Source: Olsenella urininfantis
GTDB taxonomy: Bacteria; Actinomycetota; Coriobacteriia; Coriobacteriales; Atopobiaceae
Direction: 5' to 3'
Assembly: GCF_900155635.1 (NCBI RefSeq)
Contig: NZ_LT732540.1
Coordinates: forward strand, 1,420,003-1,484,002
Length of the DNA stretch: 64,000 nt
Of this stretch, positions 41,653-58,217 are shown one piece after another. A program made the position numbers and the translations under genes. The stretch's first letter is position 1, and each line of letters begins with the position of its first letter. The notes below the pieces were generated by a model. That model was given only the letters and a program-made list of their open reading frames with translations, made no database searches and was not told the DNA's origin.

Positions 41653-41961
41653 CTAGAGCTTGATCTCGATGTCAACGCCAGCAGGGAGGTCGAGACGCAT
41701 CAGCGAGTCGACCGTGGAGGAGCTGGGGTCGAGGATGTCGATGAGGCGCTTGTGAGTGCGCATCTCGAACTCCTCACGAGAGTCCTTGTCCTTGTGCGGC
41801 GAGCGGATGACCGTGTAGAGGTTGCGCTCGGTGGGCAGGGGGATGGGGCCGGAAACGCGGGCGCCGGTCTTCTGCGCGGTGTCGACAATGAGCTTCGAGG
41901 ACTGGTCAACGACCTCGTGATCGTAGCCCTTGAGGCGGATCCTGATCTTCTGGCTTGGCAC
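41653..41961 (-). CDS. rpsJ: 30S ribosomal protein S10
   Basis: The 102 aa S10 is a 30S-head protein and also the NusE antitermination factor. It has [39 protein letters not shown] and [20 protein letters not shown]. The start is GTG 41961 with GGAGG 8 bp upstream, which gives the exact family length. It lies 44 bp after fusA and ends in a terminator; elsewhere rplC follows directly. Confidence 0.96.
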   Translation of the reverse strand: MPSQKIRIRLKGYDHEVVDQSSKLIVDTAQKTGARVSGPIPLPTERNLYTVIRSPHKDKDSREEFEMRTHKRLIDILDPSSSTVDSLMRLDLPAGVDIEIKL

Positions 41962-42005
41962 GGTACTTACCTCCATCAATGAGCGTGATGCTCGTTGTCA
42001 ATTAC

Positions 42006-44102
42006 TTAAGAAGCGCTTCCGCCGTTCTTGGAGACGATCTCGTCACGGATGTTCTTGGGAACGGCCTCATAGGAGTCGAACTGCATGGTGTAGCTTGCAC
42101 GACCCTGAGTCTGAGAACGGAGGTCGGTGGCGTAACCGAACATCTCGCCCAGGGGCACCTTGGCGCGGATGAGCTTGGTGTTGGCACGGTCCTCCATGCC
42201 CTCGATCTTGCCACGGCGGCCGGAGAGGTTGCCCATGACGTCACCCATGTACTGCTCGGGGGTCTCGACGACAACGGACTCGATGGGCTCGAGGAGGACG
42301 GGACCGGACTCCTGAAGGGCCTTCTTGATGGCCATGGAGCCAGCGATCTTGAATGCAGCCTCGGAGGAGTCGACCTCGTGGTAGGAGCCATCGACGAGCG
42401 TGACCTTGATATCCTGAACCGGATAACCAGCGATGACACCGGTCTCCAGGGCCTCCTGGATACCCTTGTCGACAGAGGGGATGTACTCCTTGGGGATGGA
42501 GCCGCCGACGGTGGCGTCGACGAACTCGTAGCCGAAGCCGGGCTCCATGGGCTCGAGGTCGATGACGGCATCGCCGTACTGGCCGCGACCGCCAGACTGA
42601 CGGACGAACTTGCCCTGGACGTGGCTCACTGCCTTGCCCGCGGTCTCGCGGTAGGCAACCTGAGGCTTGCCCACGTTGCAGTCAACGTGGAACTCGCGAC
42701 GCAGGCGGTCAACGATGATCTCGAGGTGCAGCTCGCCCATGCCGGCGATGATGGTCTGGCCGGTCTCGTGGTCGGTGTGCACGCGGAAGGTCGGGTCCTC
42801 CTCGGCGAGCTTGGCCAGGCCTACGGACATCTTGTCCTGCTCGGCCTTGGACTTGGGCTCGACGGCAACGTCGATGACGGGCTCGGCGAAGTCGATGGAC
42901 TCGAGAACGATGGGGTTCTTCTCATCGCAGAGCGTGTCGCCCGTGGAGGTGTTCTTGAGGCCGACGCAGGCGACGATGTCGCCGGCGGAGCACTCCTCGC
43001 GGTCGACGCGGTCGTTGGCGTTCATCTCGAGGATGCGGCCCAGACGCTCGCGACCGTCCTTGACGGAGTTGTAGACATAGCTGCCGGACTCAGCCTGACC
43101 GGAGTACACGCGGATGTAGGTGAGCTTGCCGACGAAGGGGTCGGTCATGATCTTGAAGGCAAGGGCGCTGAAGGGCTCCTTGGCGTCGGCATGGCGGACA
43201 TCGTCGTTGCCCTTGAGGTCGGTGCCGTTGATCTCGGTCACGTCAAGAGGGCTGGGGAGGTAGTCGATGACCGCATCGAGGAGCTCCTGGATGCCCTTGT
43301 TCTTGTAGGCGGAGCCCACGAAGACGGGGTTGAGCTCGCCGGCGAGGACGCCCTTGCGGATGGCGCGCTTGAGCTCGTCAACGGTGAAGTCCTCCTCCAT
43401 GAGGATCTTCTCCATGAGCTCGTCGTCGAAGTTGGAGACGGCGTCGAGCAGCTCCTCGCGCTTCTCAGCGGCAATCTCGCTGAACTCCTCGGGAATGCCA
43501 TCCATGACCTCAGGATAGATCATGCCCTTGGCGTCCTCCTTGAAGTCCCACGCCTCCATGGTGACGAGGTCGATGAGGCCCCAGAAGTTGGACTCGGCGC
43601 CCATGGGAACCTGGGCCGCGATCGCATTGGCGCCCAGGCGGTCCTTCATGGTCTCGATGGCGTGGAAGAAGTCCGCGCCAACGCGGTCGTACTTGTTGAT
43701 GAAGGCGATGCGGGGAACGCCGTAGTTGGTGGCCTGGCGCCAGACGGTCTCGGACTGGGGCTGAACGCCTGCGACGGAGTCGAAGACGGCAACCGCGCCG
43801 TCGAGGACGCGGAGGCAGCGCTCGACCTCGGCGGTAAAGTCAACGTGGCCGGGGGTGTCGATGATCTGGATGACGTGGTCCTTCCAGAAGCAGGTGGTGG
43901 CTGCGGAGGTGATGGTGACGCCGCGCTCCTGCTCCTGAACCATCCAGTCCATGGTGGCCGCGCCATCGTGGACCTCACCGATCTTGTGGGTCTTGCCGGT
44001 GTAGTAGAGGATGCGCTCCGTGGTGGTGGTCTTGCCGGCATCGATGTGGGCCATGATGCCGATGTTGCGGAGGTCCTCGAGCTTGTACTTAACCTTTGCC
44101 AT
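42006..44102 (-). CDS. fusA: Elongation factor G
   Basis: EF-G drives translocation. The 698 aa GTPase has the P-loop [15 protein letters not shown], switch region [26 protein letters not shown] and NKYD (for NKxD), followed by domains II-V with [18 protein letters not shown] and [13 protein letters not shown]. It lies between rpsG (22 bp) and rpsJ in the str operon. Confidence 0.97.
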   Translation of the reverse strand: MAKVKYKLEDLRNIGIMAHIDAGKTTTTERILYYTGKTHKIGEVHDGAATMDWMVQEQERGVTITSAATTCFWKDHVIQIIDTPGHVDFTAEVERCLRVLDGAVAVFDSVAGVQPQSETVWRQATNYGVPRIAFINKYDRVGADFFHAIETMKDRLGANAIAAQVPMGAESNFWGLIDLVTMEAWDFKEDAKGMIYPEVMDGIPEEFSEIAAEKREELLDAVSNFDDELMEKILMEEDFTVDELKRAIRKGVLAGELNPVFVGSAYKNKGIQELLDAVIDYLPSPLDVTEINGTDLKGNDDVRHADAKEPFSALAFKIMTDPFVGKLTYIRVYSGQAESGSYVYNSVKDGRERLGRILEMNANDRVDREECSAGDIVACVGLKNTSTGDTLCDEKNPIVLESIDFAEPVIDVAVEPKSKAEQDKMSVGLAKLAEEDPTFRVHTDHETGQTIIAGMGELHLEIIVDRLRREFHVDCNVGKPQVAYRETAGKAVSHVQGKFVRQSGGRGQYGDAVIDLEPMEPGFGYEFVDATVGGSIPKEYIPSVDKGIQEALETGVIAGYPVQDIKVTLVDGSYHEVDSSEAAFKIAGSMAIKKALQESGPVLLEPIESVVVETPEQYMGDVMGNLSGRRGKIEGMEDRANTKLIRAKVPLGEMFGYATDLRSQTQGRASYTMQFDSYEAVPKNIRDEIVSKNGGSAS

Positions 44103-44124
44103 TCGCTACTCCTCGATTCCTGGA

Positions 44125-44595
44125 CTAGAAGCGGTAGTGCGAGAAGGCGCGGTTGGCCTCTGCCATCTTGAAGAGGTCCTCGCGACGCTTGACGGAGGCG
44201 CCGACGCCGTTGGCGGCATCCATGATCTCGTTGGCAAGGCGCTCGGCCATGGTCTTCTCCTTGCGGGCGCGGGAGAAGTTGACCATCCAACGGATGGCAA
44301 GCGTGGTGGCACGGCGGGAGTTGACCTCCATGGGCACCTGGTAGGTGGCGCCACCGACGCGCTTGGGCTTGACCTCAAGGGTGGGGCGGACGTTGTCCAT
44401 AGCCTTCTTGAAGATGGCCAGGGGATCCTGCTCGGTCTTCTGCTGGACAAGATCAAAGGCACCGTAGACGATGCGCTCCGCGGTGGCCTTCTTGCCATCG
44501 AGAAGGACCTTGTTGATGAGCTGGGTCACGAGACGGTTGTTGTAAACGGCGTCGGGAGTGACCTCGCGACGGTTTGCTGCTGCACGACGCGGCAT
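44125..44595 (-). CDS. rpsG: 30S ribosomal protein S7
   Basis: The 156 aa S7 nucleates 30S-head assembly. It has [40 protein letters not shown] and [20 protein letters not shown]. 46 bp separate it from rpsL. The start is ATG. Confidence 0.96.
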   Translation of the reverse strand: MPRRAAANRREVTPDAVYNNRLVTQLINKVLLDGKKATAERIVYGAFDLVQQKTEQDPLAIFKKAMDNVRPTLEVKPKRVGGATYQVPMEVNSRRATTLAIRWMVNFSRARKEKTMAERLANEIMDAANGVGASVKRREDLFKMAEANRAFSHYRF

Positions 44596-44641
44596 GTGTT
44601 TCTCCTAAGAACTGGAATCTAATTCGACGGAACGCGGAGGC

Positions 44642-45016
44642 CTACTCCTTGGGGCGCTTGGCGCCATAGCGGGAGCGGGCCTTCTTGCGGTTCTGAACTG
44701 CCGCGCAGTCGAAGGCGCCGCGGATGATCTTGTAACGGACACCGGGCAGGTCGCGCACGCGGCCGCCGCGGATCAGGACGATGGAGTGCTCCTGCAGGTT
44801 GTGACCCTCACCAGGAATGTAAGCCGTGACCTCGATGCCGTTGACGAGGCGCACACGTGCGACCTTGCGCAGTGCGGAGTTAGGCTTCTTGGGGGTGGTG
44901 GTGAAGACGCGAGTGCAGACGCCGCGCTTCTGAGGGTTGTGCTGGAGGGCGGCGTTCTTCGACTTGGCCTTGTGCGAAACACGGCCCTGGCGAACGAGCT
45001 GGTTGATAGTAGGCAA
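44642..45016 (-). CDS. rpsL: 30S ribosomal protein S12
   Basis: The 124 aa S12 monitors decoding. It has [40 protein letters not shown] (with K of the streptomycin site) and [20 protein letters not shown]. The start codon is TTG with GAAGGAG 7-13 bp upstream. First gene of the str operon; a consensus-like promoter is at 45131-45159. Confidence 0.96.
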   Translation of the reverse strand: MPTINQLVRQGRVSHKAKSKNAALQHNPQKRGVCTRVFTTTPKKPNSALRKVARVRLVNGIEVTAYIPGEGHNLQEHSIVLIRGGRVRDLPGVRYKIIRGAFDCAAVQNRKKARSRYGAKRPKE

Positions 45017-45130
45017 AACTCTTCTCCTTCGTGAGAAACGTACGGTGGTTGGTGCGCGAGCACCTATGCATCAAGGACGGCGCAGCACCGCAGTCCTGGA
45101 TTGGTATCCACGAAACAGATGCGTTGGTGA

Positions 45131-45159
45131 ACATTACGCTCACATTGCGCTGTTGTCAA
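45131..45159 (-). promoter_or_regulatory. Promoter of the rpsL-rpsG-fusA-rpsJ operon
   Basis: A perfect -35 TTGACA (45154-45159) and -10 TAATGT (45131-45136) with a 17-bp spacer on the minus strand, leaving a leader of about 110 nt. Confidence 0.8.
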
Positions 45160-45240
45160 AAGCCCACGGTACCGGGCGTATCCCTATTTCACTGCATGCC
45201 CACATTGTTTCGTGATGGGAATGTCTCGCAGGGTCGGGCG

Positions 45241-45394
45241 GTGACGACAAAATGGAATTGAGCGTGATCCGCGCCTGGTGGCGCAGGTTCAGACCTGCCT
45301 TGTTGTCACATAGGGACCCCTTGTGACAACAAGGCGATAGAAATGCTGCGTTCCCCCCAGATGAGAGGAGCATTGTTCTTCTTTTTGTTGTCAG
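45241..45394. repeat. Concentric double-palindrome element, copy 3
   Basis: The inner inverted repeat is perfect over 13 bp: CCTTGTTGTCACA (45298-45310) and TGTGACAACAAGG (45322-45334). The outer arms, GTGACGACAAAA (45241-45252) and TTTTTGTTGTCAG (45382-45394), are imperfect and centred within 1.5 bp of the inner pair. It fills most of the 428-bp gap between rpsL and the arsR-like gene, which holds no gene that I can support. Confidence 0.8.
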
Positions 45395-45444
45395 CTGGCG
45401 CATGGGGCGCAAGCCGAACGGCACGACGTGGTGCGACGAGGGGT

Positions 45445-45795
45445 CTAGTCCTCGCTGTCGCCCGGCTCGGCCTCGGCAGCATGGCTGAGACCGACGCGGA
45501 TGAGCACCGCCACGTGCTCGTCTGTCAGGCGATAGAACACGCGCTGCCCCCTGCGACGAGACGTGACCAGGCCTCGGTCCCTCAGGAGACGCAGCTGATG
45601 GGAAATGGCGGATTGGGACACGTGGCAGACCTCCTGCAGGTCGGACACGCTCCTCTCCCCCATCACAAGTGAGCTCAGAATCTGAAAGCGCGTGAAGTCC
45701 GAGAGGGCGTCGAAAATCTGGGTCGCGCAATAGACCACGTCGTCGCTTGCCAGGCAGTCCTCCAAGGATGCTTCGCTCCCATGCGATCCGATCAT
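45445..45795 (-). CDS. ArsR/SmtB-family metalloregulator, predicted zinc sensor
   Basis: A 116 aa winged-helix repressor (DFTRFQILSSLVMGERSVSD, then SQSAISHQLRLLRDRGLVTS and RRRGQRVFYRL). The last helix reads DEHVAVLIRVGLSHAAE, which carries D, H, H and E at offsets 0, +2, +13 and +16. This is exactly the alpha-5 zinc site of SmtB/CzrA (D104, H106, H117, E120 in SmtB). The alpha-3 CVC site of arsenic or cadmium sensors is absent (RSVSD). It stands alone between rpoC and rpsL, an unusual place, next to a repeat element. Its target is not evident; no metal transporter is adjacent. Confidence 0.88.
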   Translation of the reverse strand: MIGSHGSEASLEDCLASDDVVYCATQIFDALSDFTRFQILSSLVMGERSVSDLQEVCHVSQSAISHQLRLLRDRGLVTSRRRGQRVFYRLTDEHVAVLIRVGLSHAAEAEPGDSED

Positions 45796-45832
45796 GCTCC
45801 CCCCCTCCCGCTTCCGGCTTTTTCGCAGCGCT

Positions 45833-45853
45833 ATTGTAGTTCACATGTTCACA
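45833..45853 (-). promoter_or_regulatory. Candidate arsR promoter/operator
   Basis: On the minus strand a -10-like TACAAT (45833-45838) is directly preceded by the direct repeat GTGAAC-AT-GTGAAC (45839-45852). ArsR-family operators often contain TGAAC/GTTCA half-sites, so autoregulation is plausible. The -35 is poor. Confidence 0.4.
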
Positions 45854-45857
45854 GGAA

Positions 45858-45887
45858 GGCGCCCCGCCGCGCATGCGGCGGGGCGCC
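45858..45887 (-). terminator. Terminator after rpoC
   Basis: A perfect 13-bp stem GGCGCCCCGCCGC/GCGGCGGGGCGCC with loop GCAT; the tail TTCCTGTG is weak in T. Confidence 0.75.
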
Positions 45888-45907
45888 ATGACAGCTGATG
45901 GGAGGAG

Positions 45908-50335
<4,428 letters not shown>

Positions 50336-50340
50336 GTTCG

Positions 50341-53850
<3,510 letters not shown>

Positions 53851-53902
53851 CAGGCACTTCCTCCTTCAACGAGATAAAAAGCGGCAGTTGTCGCAATCTA
53901 AT

Positions 53903-53931
53903 AAGGTAACGAAGAGTCCCAGGCCGGTCAA
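53903..53931 (-). promoter_or_regulatory. Candidate rpoBC promoter
   Basis: TTGACC (53926-53931), a 17-bp spacer and TACCTT (53903-53908) on the minus strand, within the rplL-rpoB gap. The -10 keeps only the three most conserved bases. Confidence 0.4.
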
Positions 53932-54061
53932 ATGAAAAGTCTTGACATCTGGCTTCTTTTTTTATATGGGACAAGCCAGCGCGTTTACCTGCGGATGCGT
54001 GAAACTGATTGTGTATTAGCTGTGTGGCGTTTTGTTTCCCCTCTTGGGCGCGGGTTTCTGC

Positions 54062-54100
54062 CGCACAAGAAGAGGGGCCGGACCTACGGTCCGACCCCTC
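54062..54100 (-). terminator. Terminator or attenuator between rplL and rpoB
   Basis: GAGGGGTCGGACC pairs with GGTCCGGCCCCTC around GTA (54072-54100); the tail TTCTTGTG is a modest T-tract. In other bacteria this junction has a partial terminator that sets the r-protein to polymerase ratio. Confidence 0.75.
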
Positions 54101-54126
54101 GGGCAATGCCAGCTTGAAGTAGCGAG

Positions 54127-54501
54127 TTACTTCAGGGTGACGGTTGCGCCGGCCTCCTCGAGCTGCTTCTTGGCGGCCTCGGCGTCGTCCTTCTTGGCAC
54201 CCTCGATGATGACCTTGGGAGCGCCCTCGACGGCCTCCTTGGCCTCCTTGAGGCCGAGGGAGGTCAGAGCGCGGACGACCTTGATGACGGCGATCTTGTT
54301 GTCGCCGAAGGCGGTCAGCTCGACGTCGAAGTTGGTCTTCTCCTCCTCGGCGGCAGCGGCCACGGGAGCGGCAGCGGCGACGGCAACGGGGGCGGCGGCG
54401 GAGACGCCGAAGACGTCCTCCAGCTCGTGAACGAGCTCGGAAAGCTCGAGGGCGGGCATCTCCTTGAGGGCCTCGATGATCTCATCCTTGGTGACAGCCA
54501 T
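54127..54501 (-). CDS. rplL: 50S ribosomal protein L7/L12
   Basis: The 124 aa stalk protein recruits translation GTPases. The N-terminal dimerisation helices ([20 protein letters not shown]) are joined by an alanine-rich hinge ([19 protein letters not shown]) to the C-terminal domain ([27 protein letters not shown]). It lies 80 bp after rplJ. Confidence 0.96.
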   Translation of the reverse strand: MAVTKDEIIEALKEMPALELSELVHELEDVFGVSAAAPVAVAAAAPVAAAAEEEKTNFDVELTAFGDNKIAVIKVVRALTSLGLKEAKEAVEGAPKVIIEGAKKDDAEAAKKQLEEAGATVTLK

Positions 54502-54581
54502 GTCAATTCTCCTTCTATAGCGGGCGCCCTTCTTGGCACCCTGTCAGATGTTCTGGGTGGTGCGGATGGTGCGAAGGACGC

Positions 54582-55100
54582 CTACGCGGCGCTCTTCTGC
54601 TCGGCAACCTTGTCGAGCACGGTCGCGAGACCCCTGGCGGGACCAGCGCAGACCTGCGCAATGCCCGAAAGGGGGCTTGCGATGACGTAGACCAGCTGGG
54701 CCATGAGCTCGTCGCGGCTTGCCAGATCGGCGTAGGCCTTGGCCTCGTCGGCCGAGAGGGCCTGGCCATCGGCGATGGCACCGACCCACTCGATCTTCTT
54801 GAGGGACTCAGAGACCTTCTTGATGACCTTGGCGGCCTCCACGGGGTCCTTGTCGTAGAACACATAGGCGCAGGTGCCGACGAGACCATCGACCTCCGGC
54901 AGCTCAGCGTTCCTCAGCGCGATCTTGACGATGTTGTTCTTGTACACCTTCATGTGCGCGCCGACCTCAGCGAGGGAGCGGCGAAGCTCCTGGGTCTCCT
55001 TGACGGTAAGACCGCGGTAGTCGATGAAGAAGACACCCTTGGAGCTCTCCAGGGACTCGGCGACCTTGTCGAGCATGGCAACGTTGGACTTGTTGGGCAT
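54582..55100 (-). CDS. rplJ: 50S ribosomal protein L10
   Basis: The 172 aa L10 anchors L7/L12 dimers to 23S rRNA. It has MPNKSNVAMLDKVAESLESS, FFIDYRGLTVKETQELRRSL and a C-terminal helix (SPLSGIAQVCAGPARGLATV) that binds the stalk. It is the presumed feedback repressor acting on the structured leader upstream (55162-55316). Confidence 0.96.
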   Translation of the reverse strand: MPNKSNVAMLDKVAESLESSKGVFFIDYRGLTVKETQELRRSLAEVGAHMKVYKNNIVKIALRNAELPEVDGLVGTCAYVFYDKDPVEAAKVIKKVSESLKKIEWVGAIADGQALSADEAKAYADLASRDELMAQLVYVIASPLSGIAQVCAGPARGLATVLDKVAEQKSAA

Positions 55101-55161
55101 GTTGTTACACCTCCTCGTTCACGTTCGGGCACGAGCCGCCGACGCGGGCGGGCCTTCACGC

Positions 55162-55197
55162 AAAAGACCCCGCTTGGCGCAGCCAAAGCGAGGTCTT
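55162..55197 (-). terminator. Attenuator hairpin in the rplJ leader (L10 leader region)
   Basis: On the minus strand AAGACCTCGCTTTGGC pairs with GCCAAGCGGGGTCTT, followed by TTGCG. It lies between the promoter at 55317-55345 and the rplJ start, so part of the transcripts should end here. This is the usual place of the L10-responsive leader. The 361-bp gap 55101-55461 holds this leader, the promoter and the rplA terminator, with no gene. Confidence 0.8.
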
Positions 55198-55316
55198 GGA
55201 AGATTCTTCCTTGAGACCACCTCGGCAGGCGGGATTTCCCTTTAAGCCCCTGGGGGCGCCGGCTGTCTTTGGCAGCGGACGTGCATGCTTGTCAATCTGC
55301 TCCTGAGAGCTTTTTG

Positions 55317-55345
55317 ATTATCGCCCCCAGGACGGCACGCGTCAA
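55317..55345 (-). promoter_or_regulatory. Promoter of rplJ-rplL
   Basis: The -35 TTGACG (55340-55345) and -10 GATAAT (55317-55322) have a 17-bp spacer on the minus strand, giving a leader of about 210 nt. Confidence 0.75.
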
Positions 55346-55401
55346 GCGATTCGTCGTAGCCTGACGCATGCCCTTCATCGCATGGCCACACACGGTGGCG
55401 T

Positions 55402-55433
55402 GAGAAGAAAAGGCCCCGCCCGAAGGCGGGGCC
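55402..55433 (-). terminator. Terminator after rplA
   Basis: GGCCCCGCC pairs with GGCGGGGCC (loop TTCG), followed by TTTTCTTCTC on the minus strand. Confidence 0.92.
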
Positions 55434-55461
55434 CACTCAGCCTGATGCAAGCCGCAAAAGC

Positions 55462-56169
55462 TTACTCGGAGAGGAAGCCGCGGGTGATGGAGCCGTCGAT
55501 CTTAACGCCGGGGCCCATGGTGGAGGAGACCACGACGGACTTGACGTAGCGGCCCTTCGCGCTGGAAGGCTTCACGCGAAGGAGCTCGGTGAGGAGGGCA
55601 CCGTAGTTCTCGGCGAGCTTCTCGGCCTCGAAGGACACCTTGCCCATGGGGACGTGGCAGATGCCATAGCGGTCGGCGCGATACTCGACGCGGCCGGCCT
55701 TGAGCTCCTTGACCATCTTCTCGACGTCCATGGTCACCGTGCCCAGCTTGGGGTTGGGCATGAGGCCGCGGGGGCCGAGGACGCGGCCGAGGCGGCCGAC
55801 CTTGCCCATGAGGTTGGGGGTGGCGATGACGGCATCGAAGTTGATGTTGCCGGCCTGGATCTCTGCGAGCAGGTCATCGGAGCCGACGATGTCGGCGCCT
55901 GCAGCCTCCGCCTCGCGGGCCTTCTCTCCCTCGGCGAACACGGCGACGCGCACGTCCTTGCCGGTGCCGTTGGGCAGAGAGATGGAGCCGCGGACGTTCT
56001 GGTCTGCCTTGCGGGTGTCAACGCCCAGGCGGACGGAGACCTCGACGGTCTCGTCGAACTTTGCGCTGGCGAGCTCCTTGACGAGGCTCATGGCCGCAAG
56101 CGGGGTGTAGAGCTTGCCAGCCTCGAGCTTGGAGGACGCCTCCCTGTAGTTCTTTCCGTGCTTCGGCAT
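55462..56169 (-). CDS. rplA: 50S ribosomal protein L1
   Basis: The 235 aa L1 forms the mobile stalk that releases E-site tRNA and represses its own operon in many bacteria. It has [59 protein letters not shown] and [11 protein letters not shown]. The ATG 56169 has AGGAGGT 7 bp upstream; the open sequence further 5' is non-coding. It follows rplK by 100 bp. Confidence 0.96.
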   Translation of the reverse strand: MPKHGKNYREASSKLEAGKLYTPLAAMSLVKELASAKFDETVEVSVRLGVDTRKADQNVRGSISLPNGTGKDVRVAVFAEGEKAREAEAAGADIVGSDDLLAEIQAGNINFDAVIATPNLMGKVGRLGRVLGPRGLMPNPKLGTVTMDVEKMVKELKAGRVEYRADRYGICHVPMGKVSFEAEKLAENYGALLTELLRVKPSSAKGRYVKSVVVSSTMGPGVKIDGSITRGFLSE

Positions 56170-56269
56170 GTTCCTACCTCCTGTGGTAGTCACGTGGTTT
56201 GACGGGCGCCGTAGGCCCTCCCACATTGTCTTCAGCCCTGCGGGCGCGGGACTGCTGGAACGCTCGGCG

Positions 56270-56698
56270 CTACTCGGCGATGGTGACGCCCATGGAGCGG
56301 GCGGTGCCGGCAACGATCTTCTTGGCGGCGTCGATGTCGTTGGCGTTGAGGTCCGGCATCTTGATCTCCGCGATCTTGGTGAGCTGCTCCTGAGAGAGCT
56401 CGCCGACCTTGTCGCGCTGGGGAACGCCGGAGCCACCCTTGAGGCCGAGCTCCTTCTTGATCAGCTGGGCCGCGGGAGGGGTCTTGGTGATGAAATCGAA
56501 GGTGCGGTCCTCGTAGACCGTGATCTCGACGGGGATGATGTCACCCATCTTGTCCTGCGTAGCGGCGTTGAACGCCTGGCAGAACTGCATGATGTTGACC
56601 TGGGCGGCACCCAGCGCGGGTCCAACGGGAGGCGCGGGGTTGGCCTGGCCGGCGGGAATCTGGAGCTTGATGAAGTGCGTGATCTGCTTCTTGGCCAT
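56270..56698 (-). CDS. rplK: 50S ribosomal protein L11
   Basis: The 142 aa L11 is part of the GTPase-associated centre and the thiostrepton/stringent-response site. It has [40 protein letters not shown] and [20 protein letters not shown]. The start is ATG 56698, giving the exact family length; AAGGAGA lies 6 bp upstream. Confidence 0.96.
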   Translation of the reverse strand: MAKKQITHFIKLQIPAGQANPAPPVGPALGAAQVNIMQFCQAFNAATQDKMGDIIPVEITVYEDRTFDFITKTPPAAQLIKKELGLKGGSGVPQRDKVGELSQEQLTKIAEIKMPDLNANDIDAAKKIVAGTARSMGVTIAE

Positions 56699-56786
56699 GA
56701 TCTCTTCTCCTTGTGCTGAGCGTACATGCTTATGTGCGCCTGGCCCGAGAAGCAATCCTCACCGATTACGGGCCAAGCCGGGGTTT

Positions 56787-57329
56787 CTAGGCTATGGTGA
56801 CAACCTGATCGAGAGTGAGCTCGACCGGAGTCTCGCGACCGAAGATCATGAGCATGACCTTGACCTTGCCCGCCTCGGGCATGACCTCGGACACCTGGCC
56901 GTCGAAGTCCGCAAGGGGACCGGAGACGACCTTGACGGACATGCCCGGCTCCAGGCTCGTGGTGGTGTGCTTGGCGACGGGGACGTTCTGGGGATTGGTG
57001 CGACGCATGATCTTGTTGAACTCGGAGCGGCGCAGGGGCGCCGGCTTGCCGTCCACGCCAACGAAGCCCGTGACGCCAGGCGTGTTGCGGACGACAGCCC
57101 AGCTGTTGTCGTCAAGCTCCATGCGAACGAGGACGTAACCGGGGAAGACCTTGTTCTCCTTGGTCTCCCTCTTGCCGCCCTCCTTGATCTCGGTCACTTC
57201 CTCGGTGGGAATCTGGATGTCAACGATCTGACGCTCCATGCCGTAGGTCTCGATGCGGTGCTCGAGGTCGGTCTTGACCTTGTTCTCGTATCCCGAGTAG
57301 GTGTGGACCACATACCAGCGCTTCGCCAT
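56787..57329 (-). CDS. nusG: Transcription termination/antitermination factor NusG
   Basis: The 180 aa NusG binds RNA polymerase and couples it to Rho or the ribosome (S10). The NGN domain starts KRWYVVHTYSGYENKVKTDL and includes KVFPGYVLVRM; the C-terminal KOW domain is GMSVKVVSGPLADFDGQVSE. It lies 6 bp after secE. Confidence 0.96.
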   Translation of the reverse strand: MAKRWYVVHTYSGYENKVKTDLEHRIETYGMERQIVDIQIPTEEVTEIKEGGKRETKENKVFPGYVLVRMELDDNSWAVVRNTPGVTGFVGVDGKPAPLRRSEFNKIMRRTNPQNVPVAKHTTTSLEPGMSVKVVSGPLADFDGQVSEVMPEAGKVKVMLMIFGRETPVELTLDQVVTIA

Positions 57330-57335
57330 ATCCCG

Positions 57336-57677
57336 CTACCCCCTCAGTCCGGTGAAGCCGACAAGGAGCGCGACGAAGCCCGTGTCAACGAGCCACACGG
57401 CAAGGCCCACGACGACCAGGGCGACGATGACGGCGACGGAGTAGTTCTTCAGCTCCGCCTTGTCAGGCCATACGACGCGGTGCATCTCCGAGCGGACCGC
57501 CGAGAGATAGCTGCGCAGGCGTCCAGGACGCCTGGCGGCCTTCTTGGTGGGCTGGGAGGAGACGAGCGCGGCCTTCTCTTTCCCCTCTTCGGAGGAAGTC
57601 AGCTGGGTCTCACGCTCAGCTCGCTCCTGTGCGCGGGCCTGGCGTGCGCTACGCTTCTGACGCTCTTTTTTCGCCAT
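57336..57677 (-). CDS. secE: Preprotein translocase subunit SecE
   Basis: The 113 aa SecE clamps SecY. After a charged N-terminal extension (about 55 residues rich in K, R, E, A) come the amphipathic helix SYLSAVRSEMHRVVWPDKAE and one membrane span (YSVAVIVALVVVGLAVWLV). ATG 57677 is the likely start. A TTG at 57701 would add eight residues, and the ribosome binding site is ambiguous because AGAAGG abuts the ATG. Confidence 0.94.
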   Translation of the reverse strand: MAKKERQKRSARQARAQERAERETQLTSSEEGKEKAALVSSQPTKKAARRPGRLRSYLSAVRSEMHRVVWPDKAELKNYSVAVIVALVVVGLAVWLVDTGFVALLVGFTGLRG

Positions 57678-57718
57678 CCTTCTCAAACCCCTCTGGGGCA
57701 AAGCCCCTTTTCATAGAA

Positions 57719-57746
57719 ACCGGCTAACCCCGAAGGGATAGCCGGT
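57719..57746 (-). terminator. Hairpin between tRNA-Trp and secE
   Basis: ACCGGCTA-CCC pairs with GGG-TAGCCGGT, with TTC after it. It may partly terminate the rpmG-tRNA-Trp transcript or mark a processing site. Confidence 0.5.
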
Positions 57747-57755
57747 GGTGTAAGC

Positions 57756-57831
57756 TGGCACGCCAGGAAGGACTCGAACCCTCAACACTCGGTTTTGGAG
57801 ACCGATGCTCTACCAATTGAACTACTGGCGT
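57756..57831 (-). tRNA. tRNA-Trp (anticodon CCA)
   Basis: Acceptor stem ACGCCAG/CTGGCGT, D-loop AATTGGTA, anticodon loop CTCCAAA, T-arm GAGGG-TTCGAGT-CCTTC, CCA encoded. It sits between rpmG and secE, a conserved place in Gram-positive bacteria. Confidence 0.95.
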
Positions 57832-57845
57832 GTATGAAACCTAGT

Positions 57846-57995
57846 TTAGCGGGTTTCCTTGTGCAGAGTGTGCTTGTGGCACCACGGGCAATACTTCTTC
57901 AGCTCCATACGATCAGGGTTGTTGCTCTTGTTCTTGTCGGTGGTGTAGTTGCGACGCTTGCACTCCGTGCATGCGAGGGTAACCATTGTACGCAT
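57846..57995 (-). CDS. rpmG: 50S ribosomal protein L33 (zinc-binding form)
   Basis: A 49 aa protein: [20 protein letters not shown], then [19 protein letters not shown]. The two CxxC pairs (CTEC, CPWC) mark the zinc-containing C-plus type. ATG 57995 has AGGAGG 4 bp upstream, so the longer open frame is not used. Promoter at 58052-58081. Confidence 0.95.
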   Translation of the reverse strand: MRTMVTLACTECKRRNYTTDKNKSNNPDRMELKKYCPWCHKHTLHKETR

Positions 57996-58051
57996 GAATC
58001 CTCCTGTTGATAGTCGCCGCCGAAATAATCTCGATGGCGACGCGATGGAAT

Positions 58052-58081
58052 ACGCTATCACCCACCACCCCAAACTGTCAA
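58052..58081 (-). promoter_or_regulatory. Promoter of rpmG-tRNA-Trp-secE-nusG
   Basis: A perfect -35 TTGACA (58076-58081), an 18-bp spacer and -10 TAGCGT (58052-58057) on the minus strand. Confidence 0.65.
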
Positions 58082-58152
58082 CTTCCTTGGGTAGCGAATG
58101 TTCGCCTCAACAAAAACGTCAAATGCATTCCCGCATGCACGCCATGGAACAC

Positions 58153-58190
58153 ACAAAAAGCTCGGTGCCCTCCTGAGAGGGCACCGAGCC
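58153..58190 (-). terminator. Terminator after tuf
   Basis: GCTCGGTGCCCTC pairs with GAGGGCACCGAGC around TCAG, then TTTTTGTG on the minus strand. Confidence 0.94.
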
Positions 58191-58217
58191 CGTTAGCACG
58201 AGAGAGCTTGCTGGAAG

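Noticed and set aside
45151..45160. TGTTGTCAAA as a further half-site of the GACAACAA family
   Set aside because: It coincides with a perfect -35 hexamer with correct spacing to the rpsL -10, which explains it better.
45361..45444. A short plus-strand gene overlapping the end of the arsR-like gene
   Set aside because: The frame runs antisense to arsR with Arg/Ala-rich composition; the ArsR reading frame has clear family motifs.
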